Source: Dipteris shenzhenensis (taxonomy: Eukaryota > Polypodiophyta > Polypodiopsida > Gleicheniales). From it: 64,000 nucleotides of DNA. Position numbers and translations under genes: made by a program. Shown in pieces: positions 57,118-64,000 of this stretch (positions within the stretch are counted from its first letter, which is position 1; the number at the start of each line of letters is the position of its first letter). The notes beneath the pieces were generated by a model that had not been told where the DNA came from, did no database searches, and saw nothing but the letters and a program-made list of their open reading frames with translations. The stretch is from the NCBI GenBank assembly GCA_047967505.1, contig CM106538.1; one strand, 5' to 3'.

Positions 57118-58550
57118 CCATGTCCTATATTTCAGACAGGTCCTATCCCATCAACGCCGGGTCCCTAGCCTATTTTGTGGGTCGGCGAAAAAGCTGAGCG
57201 TCGGAAGTGCAAAAGATTATAGACGATTGGGAATTGATCCAACAACATTTATACGCTCTAACTACCACACCATAATTAACATCGTATTTATAATCACATG
57301 TTATTATAAGCATCTTTTCCAGGCCCCCCCCACATCCGGTACGGACAAAGCGGAAACCCCTAAATCTATCATAAAGCCACGCTTCCTACTTAGGGGCTTA
57401 GCACATGGGAAGAAATAGGATGGGAATGGGAAAAGGTGGTCCCAAGTGGTCCCATGCATATTTCTATCCTATTCCCATCCCACCATGTGCTAACAAAAAA
57501 AGAACTAGGGATGGGTTTAGGAGGAAGAGGACACATGGCATCATTTCATGTGTTTAAGAGGTGGGGACCTTGTGGGGACAAGGACACATGTCATCCTTCC
57601 ATGTTTTTGAATCCCTAAAAAAGGGGAACCTATTCTGGCTGCCAGGGTCTAGAGGCCATGGTCCAGGATGGGAGAAAAAGTGGCTACTCCCATTCTAAAT
57701 CCATCCTAGACCACTTGGTGTAGGATGGGAGTAATGATGACAAAAATATTCCCATCCTAAACCCATGCTAGCCCCATCCATGTGCTAAGGCCCTTAGGTG
57801 ATGGGTATACATAAAGTTGGAGGAAGACAATACCTCCTATTCATGCCTACGATCATCTTGAAGTTCTATTCATTTAGTCGGCACCCACCTAATTATTTTG
57901 ACCTATTAAAGGATTTTAGGGTGCACTATGACTCGTGAAGTAATTGTAAGTTGTCTTCCTTTTAAAAGAATTACAATCATGCTTATGAACTCTTTGAGTT
58001 TAGTGGGACACCTTAATCTTATGTATAATGAAGCCTACATTGAACGAAACTTGTATATTAATCAAGCCTTAAATGCAAGCTTTAAAATAGTGAGAACATA
58101 CCATCAAAGGAATTATAGGTCCCTCAAAGATAAAAACCTATAAAAAATTGTTCATTGGAGGAAAACTAAATAGTTTCTAAAACATGAATCAATGAGGCAT
58201 ATTGTGTCTTTGTTTTAAAAGAATTACAATCATGTCCGTAACCCTTTAATTTTAATAAGAGACCATGACCTTATCTGTGTTATAAAAAAGTCAAATTATA
58301 AAATAGTGTGAAAATTAGGCCGTTAAAGGAATAGGTCCCTTGGACCACCATCTTATAAAATAGTGTGAAAATTAGGCAGTCAAAGGAAGGTCCCTTGGAT
58401 ATAAAAGTCAATAATATAAGATCACCATCTTATATATGTGTCAAAAAATTTAAAGCCACATTATAGAATTAGGCCGTCAAAGGAATAGGCTCCTTAGAGA
58501 TAAAATACAATATAAAATTTGATTGATTAGATGAGATGTTGAATGTTGTC
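57118..58550. repeat. Third full copy of units B, A and C, carrying a MITE
   Basis: Unit B restarts at about 57,118, unit A at about 57,324 and unit C at about 58,096. Unit A is interrupted by the PIF-type MITE at 57,393-57,793; the empty site is visible in the other copies at TCCTACTTAGGTGATG. Confidence 0.88.
57393..57793. mobile_element. 401-bp PIF/Harbinger (Tourist-like) MITE
   Basis: Inverted ends GGGGCTTAGCACATGG and the complement GGGCCTTAGCACATGG are flanked by TTA on both sides (57,390-57,392 and 57,794-57,796), the 3-bp duplication of PIF/Harbinger elements. The interior repeats GGGATGGG/CCCATCC motifs and has no transposase. Confidence 0.93.
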
Positions 58551-58797
58551 CTATGAGTAGTTTTAAAAAATGAAAAAGCACTGCATATTGTGTCTTCTTC
58601 TTTGAAACATTTAAATTATGTTGCAAAGGTCCCTTACGGACTCCTTACAGATCAATAGATCCCTCAGAGCCCGGGGAGTCCACTAGGGTTTATCGTATGG
58701 TACCATGTGAGTGTAAGGGAGGGGGGTTATATAAGGGAAGGAAGGTACATTTTATAAGGTAAGGTCCCGTAAATAGGGGGTAGATAAGAGGAACACA

Positions 58798-58876
58798 CTA
58801 TTCAAAATTTTTGGACTTGTGTAAAGTCCAATTTGAGAAATGGACCAAAAAACAGTCCAAAAATTTTGAATATACT
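58798..58876. repeat. Perfect 17-bp inverted repeat
   Basis: TTCAAAATTTTTGGACT (about 58,802-58,818) is complemented by AGTCCAAAAATTTTGAA (about 58,855-58,871). The left arm, preceded by AACACACTA, resembles the terminus of the 17-kb TTAA element (AACACCTATTTCATTAATTT then TGGACT). Confidence 0.8.
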
Positions 58877-58959
58877 AGTAATGTTGTTTTTTGAACTAGA
58901 TTTGACAACTCAAAACAAAAGATTTGATGATTAAGTACTAAGAACATCAATGCATAACC

Positions 58960-59270
58960 AAATCTCTTACAAAGGTGGTCTACATAAACATCTTCATAAC
59001 TTTACAAAAATCTCTTACAGAGGTGGTCTACATAAACATCTTCATAACTTCTTGTGAATTGAGCTACTATCACCTAAGAACATCAATAGATGACCAATTC
59101 TCTTAGAAAGGTGGTGTAAATAAACACCTTTATGTATAAGTGGTGTGCACACACCTTTATGACCATTTCTTTTAGAAAGGTGGTGTACATAAACCCCTTA
59201 GAAAGGTAGTGTAGATAAATCCTTTTATGTGTAAGTGGTGTACATATACACCTCACTTGGTATTAAAAAG
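58960..59270. repeat. Short tandem repeats downstream of gene B
   Basis: Units such as TCTCTTACAAAGGTGGTCTA plus CATAAACATCTTCATAACTT, and later TTAGAAAGGTGGTGTACATA, recur five or more times. They lie between the inverted repeat and the stop codon of gene B. Confidence 0.8.
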
Positions 59271-59460
59271 CACCCTTAACTATAAAAATACATTTGACAT
59301 AAAGTTTAAAATACACCATTAAGTATAAAATGGACCTCATAAACAATCTTTATACACAATAATGAGAGTAAAGAAATCAAAAAAGTAGTAAACTTTTTAT
59401 TAGATATTTGCTTTACATAGAAGTTCAAAACTTGTGATTATAAAGCCGTCAGCCATCATG

Positions 59461-62400
59461 TTACTCAGTACCAATGTCTTCAATGCCAGGCCCTTGACTA
59501 CCAGGGTCCTGACTAATAGGCTGCTCTAAGACTGGAGTCTCAGTAGCAAGGTCCTCAATAGTTTGCTCTTCAGTTCCAAGCACCTGACTAGTAGGCTGCT
59601 CTAGAGTCTCATGACCAAGTTCTTGGTGAGTAGGGACCTGGCTACTAGGTTCCTGACTAGTAGGCTGCTCTGGAGTCTGTAAGATCATGGTTGAAGAACC
59701 ATCTATGCCTCCTGGTAACTCCTCCTGGTCATGCTTTGCCTCGTCCATACCTTCTTTGATTAAGGCTTCCTTGCTTGATCCCCTTGCATGTCCTTCACCA
59801 AAGATCAAGGGTGCCTTCCTCACTTTTAATTTCAAGGGAAGTGCTTCCACCTCTTTAGCCTTACCTTTTCCTGTGACGTGCTGTACTACTACTTCTTGCT
59901 GCCGCGAGCCTTCCCGTATGATGAGTGGAACCTCCTTGACTCTAGTTGACAATTGATCACCCTTATTCTTTGTGCGGATTTCTTCTTGGCGTAAGTCATC
60001 GGATGCAGAGCTTTCATCCTCATCATCACCCTCAGACTCACTATCCTCGTCTTCGACATTTTTCTCACTACCCTCTTCTTTGATATTTTCCTCTTCAAAG
60101 AAGGTAGTGCAACTGTAATATGTGTCAAAGAACTCAATTTGATGGGCGGTATCAATGACATTTACATTTCTACCTTGGCATAGCAATTTCTTAGCAGCAA
60201 AACCCATTCGATACAATGCTACTTCCCACCCATCATTCAGTAAATTCTTTGTCATCTCTAGTATCACATCAGGATCCATCGGCTTTCTGTAATCCACCAT
60301 TGCTGCATCAAGCTTAACCTTATTGTCCTCAAAGTAATGAAGCTCGAGAGTCCTTAAAGGAATTTTGATTAGATTGCCACCACCCCTGGATAAGAAGCAC
60401 ATCAAGAAAGGCTGCAAGACTTGAATGGCAGTGCCTTCCAAGACAGTCATATGATTGCGTAGGATTATACCATGGTATACTTTTGAAAGTAAATACCCAA
60501 ATGCAGATGTCAAACTTGCATACAAGGCATCCTTTTGTGATTCTGTCACGAACAGGACCAACATTGATCTTTTCTTATCTGCCATAGGACCTTCTACGAT
60601 AAACCGCACAAGTTCAACTATCCGTGACACTGCAAGGTCTTGCAATTCATCTATGAAAAATACACATGGCTTCTCCCAAGCATGACCGCTCATTGTTATG
60701 AAATGCTCTGTATCAATGCCATTGATGTGTGCAAATTTTGTATCATTCTCTGATAGGAGGATATCATAGGAGAAGCTGAATGGAGAACCATCATCTAAAC
60801 CACCAATTGCTCTACCTTGGGCAGTGGACTGCAAGGCCTTTTTCTTGATGTCCATATATTCTGTCTCAACAACCTTTGGTATTTTAGCTCTTAGATCCTT
60901 TGTTGGTGTGGCATCTGCATCCATTGAAGCCAACCACTTTCTAGCCCATGTCTTATCAAGGAGTTGACCTAGGCTAAGTGCTTTCTTCTTATCCACATCA
61001 ATTGACTTGCCAGCTAACTCATCATCAGATTTCAATAAAAATAATAGTGCCGAGAGAGCAGCCTCACTTTGAATCATTCGGTTGACCACTTCATCCAAGT
61101 TGCTATGCTTTCTCTTCTTTCCAAAGAAGCAGTCACCACTTAGGATCTTCTTGCATACTTCTTCTGTTATTGCATTTGGAACAAACCTTAATGCTCTCCA
61201 CCAAACAATAGACATCGGTTTCTTTATTTCTTTCCTCTGAGTTGCAGTGTGCTCTAGTGCCTCAAAGGATATCTTCCATGTTTCATATGCTTGGCAAACA
61301 TCCACCATGCTCTGAAACACTGAGTCCTCGTGGAAGACAACGCAAGTAACATCCTTGTATCTTGCAACGGCGGTGTTCAAATCCTTTGCCTCAACCTTAT
61401 AACTTGGTATGCCTTGCGTATTGCTTACAACACCTTTCAAGCATATATAGAACCGAGTCCTCTTTGCCATGTACTCAGATGTAGGTCTCCTGCCCTTCAC
61501 TGTTTGTGGCTTTCCACAGCCCATCCATAACTCCCTTGCCTTTATCAAGATCTCAGAAAGAGAAGAGCTTTTTTTCAACCTAAATGGAGCAGAATTCAGC
61601 CTTTCTGATTCTAGAATGTACTTCGAGTCATCGTTAAATATGCATATATGACAAATGACCCGTTGAAACTTTTCCATCCACTCAATTTGTGGCAAGTTTC
61701 CGTTTCTTCCCTCATCAAGGGCGATCCTGCAAGCTTCACAAAAGTGTTGCCCATCAATGGGCTCAACCTGCATCTTTCCAAGAATCTATTCTTTGCCAGC
61801 ATGTATCTCTTCTTGATGTCAGTCCCATATCGGCTTTGGTACAAAGCCTCTCCATGAACAAAGTCACTCCTTCTAAAGTTCTCAAAAGCATCAAGAAAGT
61901 CCACGCGCTTTTGAAATGTGACATCAGGCAATGTAGGATCATCTTCTTGAAGTCTCTTAAACGCCATAGGACGAAGAGTGATATTAGTGGCAATTGGAGT
62001 TCTTGTTTTCCTCGTATCTTCATACAATTTGCGTGCAAATGTCTTATCTAGCTTTCTTTGATTTGTGAACAACGAAGCTCGATCAATAAGCATTGTGGCC
62101 ACGCTGAATTGTGAAAATCCCCAAATGTACCCCTCATCCTCTGGAGGATGTAAGTCTGCCATACTTATAGAAAAGTCTTCGAGACTTGTATCTTCTTCTT
62201 GCGGATTCTCCTGTTCATCGCTATCCAATTTTTCGCCTGGTTTTAAATAACCTGCACTTGAACGGTCTACATGTGGAGTAGGAGTTATTCTTGCTCTCTT
62301 TCTAGGAATAGCTGTAGAACTTGAATCTGCTCCACGATCACTCCTTCTTGTTCCTGTAGTTGCAGCAGTCGATGGTGTAGGTACAGTTGGAGATACTGTA

Positions 62401-62888
62401 GTTACTGTCGCAGATATTGTAGTTACTCTTGTTGGAGTTACCGTAGTTATCGCCACAGATATTGGCGGTACAACTTGAGGGTTACATGTTATAGATGGCG
62501 TACTTACTGCTGCACTTACTACTGCTGAAGGTACAACACCACCACTTGGAAATGCATCCCACATTTTCTTCAATGCTTCTAAGGCACTAAGCAATTCTTG
62601 AGATCCCTCAATTGAATCTGGTAAGGGCTTCAAGAAGTGCTTGTGCGTAACTCGTAACTTGTAAACCACCTCGTCATTCTTTCCTTTGCACACAACTTCT
62701 ATCAAATTGTTTTCTGTAATGTTGATGTTTGAGACCATGCCACCATTTCTTAGTACCTCTGGAGAATATTTCACGCTTGACACATTCTCTTTAGTGATCA
62801 CCAAAAAATACTTTGATTTGTGCTCCATAAAATACCAAGCATGTTTAAGGTATTTGAAAGACACCTTGAAACCAAAACTGGAAGCCAT
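59461..62888 (-). CDS. Paralogue of gene A without a protease domain (gene B)
   Basis: The start is ATG 62,888 (MASSFGFKVSFKYLKHAWYF), right after a TTTTTTCAG acceptor, as in gene A. The first part has a Thr/Ser/Val-rich linker, an acidic stretch and DEGYIWGFSQFSV, and runs open to about 61,770. The rest continues in another frame from 61,773 (MQVEPIDGQHFCEACRIALD) to 59,461, so a one-base frameshift or unseen small intron lies near 61,775. A possible zinc finger is CEAC with CHIC 29 residues on. Conserved blocks with gene A: YILESERLN, CFFGKK, HAWEKPCVFFIDELQDLAVS and GWEVALYRMGF. Acidic and repetitive EQPTSQ-type segments form the C-terminus. FFIDE looks like a Walker B string, but no Walker A is present, so I assign no function. 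Confidence 0.6.
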
Positions 62889-62919
62889 AGTTTTCTGAAA
62901 AACAATCAAAAATAAAAAA

Positions 62920-63260
62920 TGAGAATTACAATGATTTTCAAACTCAAAATATTAAATAAATTTCTAATAAAATATTATTTTAAGTTTTATTTATTTTTAA
63001 TTTTTAAAATAAAATAAAATAATTTATTTTTTCATCTTTTTTTTAATTATTTTATTTTAATTTATTTTAATTAATTAATTTATTTTTATATCTAAAATTT
63101 AATTTAATTTTTTAAAATTTTTTTAAGTTTTATTTATTTTAACTTTTTTAATTTTTTTAAAATAAATTAAGTTAATTAATTTTTTTCGTCTTTTTTTTCC
63201 TTCTTTAAATTAAATTAAATTAATTTTTTTGTCTTCAAAAATAAAATAAAAATTTAAAGC
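62920..63260. other. AT-only low-complexity stretch upstream of gene B
   Basis: Almost pure A/T with TTAATTAATT and TTTTATTTTAA runs. It may be the 5' intron of gene B. Confidence 0.6.
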
Positions 63261-64000
63261 CCTTTGGGGGCTTAGGGCAGGGGAGGGATTAACCCCAACC
63301 TGTTGCGTGCGCAATAGGTTGGGGGTTAACCCCCTCCTCTCCTCCCGCCTCCCCCATCCCGCCTCTTCCTTCCTCTTTCTTTGCCTCCTCCTCCCGTCTA
63401 CGCCCTCTCGTCGACCCCCTCCCCTCCCTCCCGCCTCCCCCTCCCGTCTGCGCCCTCCCCGCCCTCTCACCTCCTTGCCTGCCTCCTCTCCCTCCTCCCT
63501 CCCGCCTCCCTGCCTACCTCCTCTCCTCCTCCCTCTCGCCTCCCCGCCTGCCTCCTCCCTCACGACTGCACTCTCCTCTCCCTCCTCCCTCCCCTCCCGT
63601 CCTCCTCACCGCTCCCCGCCTTAAAAAAGAGGGAGAAGAGGGGGGAAAGCAGGAGGAGAGGGGAAGGGAGCGGAGGGAGGAAGGGAGCGGGCCGACCGGA
63701 GGGGAGGCGAGGAAGGGGGAGGGGGGGATGGGAGGGCGGGAGGAGAGGATGTAGGGGGGGTTAACAGCCGGGGAAGGGAGAGGGGAGGCGGGGAAGGGAG
63801 GGCGGAAGGAGAGGAGGGAGGGGGGGTTTACCCCCACCTGTTGCGTTCACAACAAGTGGGGTGGGGGGTATTATTACCCCCACCCCACCTGTTGCGTGCG
63901 CAACAGGGGGGTTTAACCCTCCGCCTCCCTCCTCTCGTCCCGCCGCCCTCCCGCCTCCCCTCCCCCTTCCCCGCCTCGCCCCCCCACCCCACCTGTTGCG
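63261..64000. repeat. Polypyrimidine and polypurine blocks with CCTGTTGCG palindromes
   Basis: From about 63,330 to 63,620 the + strand is nearly all C/T (CCTCCTCCCTCCCGCC-like). From 63,625 to 63,830 it is nearly all G/A, so the two halves can pair. Palindromes of the form CCTGTTGCGTGCGCAACAGG lie at about 63,298-63,320, 63,838-63,860 and 63,887-63,908, and the window ends in another half. Reading frames here are artefacts of composition. Confidence 0.8.

Noticed and set aside
60600-60700. Walker B-like FFIDE in gene B as proof of an AAA+ ATPase
   Set aside because: No Walker A (GxxxxGK[ST]) is present in either gene A or gene B, and gene A has FFINE at the same place.
63210-63837. Long Pro/Ser- or Arg/Gly-rich frames on both strands at the right end
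   Set aside because: They come from polypyrimidine and polypurine composition. All frames are open there and none has a protein-like pattern.

Overview
The window is nuclear DNA of a land plant, most likely a non-seed plant (fern or lycophyte grade). Two things point there. It carries an intact microbial-type terpene synthase gene (MTPSL), a class known from ferns, lycophytes and bryophytes but not from seed plants. Nearly everything else is plant transposon sequence (Ty1/Copia, Ty3/Gypsy, CACTA, hAT-like, PIF-like MITEs) nested several layers deep. I see no rRNA, tRNA, organellar or CRISPR sequence.

Layout. 1-5.4 kb: a GC-rich TATA-bearing segment, then a decayed Copia element on the + strand with an internal inversion (about 3158-4395) and a small MITE. 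5.4-10.2 kb: mostly featureless, with a Ty3/Gypsy integrase remnant (7.9-8.5 kb) and a second MITE. 10.2-12.7 kb: a degenerate BED-finger/hAT-type transposase. 14,099-21,399: a structurally complete Copia element on the - strand with 257-bp LTRs, a tRNA-Met primer site and a perfect 5-bp target duplication (GATTT). A 449-bp MITE sits inside it. 21,581-44,772: a CACTA element with TTC target duplication and two divergent genes. Its transposase reading frame is split by a 17-kb element (24,949-41,977) that has perfect 24-bp inverted ends and a TTAA target duplication. 44.8-50.7 kb: two copies of a local repeat separated by a 3-kb LTR-less Copia fragment. 51.0-51.6 kb: the end of another, canonical CACTA element. 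53.4-54.4 kb: the terpene synthase gene (- strand), surrounded by three to four copies of its own upstream sequence. 57.4 kb: a PIF/Harbinger-type MITE with TTA duplication. 59.5-62.9 kb: a second gene related to the large gene of the 17-kb element. 63.3-64.0 kb: polypyrimidine and polypurine low-complexity blocks with CCTGTTGCG palindromes.

The most unusual object is the 17-kb TTAA element. It carries a gene of unknown family whose C-terminal part is a Ulp1/SENP-like cysteine protease module repeated three times, each repeat with the same intron positions and phases. It also holds a second unknown gene on the other strand, a small basic/acidic helical protein gene, and a 22-unit, roughly 182-bp satellite array with higher-order structure. 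I recognise no transposase in it. Excising it at TTAA restores the host transposase reading frame exactly, so its borders are well supported. A paralogue of its main gene lies at 59.5-62.9 kb.

Decay pattern. Premature stops in these genes are TAG or TGA at sites where CAG or CGA is the likely ancestor, and the two LTRs of the complete Copia element differ almost only by G/A transitions. This fits long-term cytosine methylation and deamination. The terpene synthase is the one gene that looks intact and probably serves the plant.
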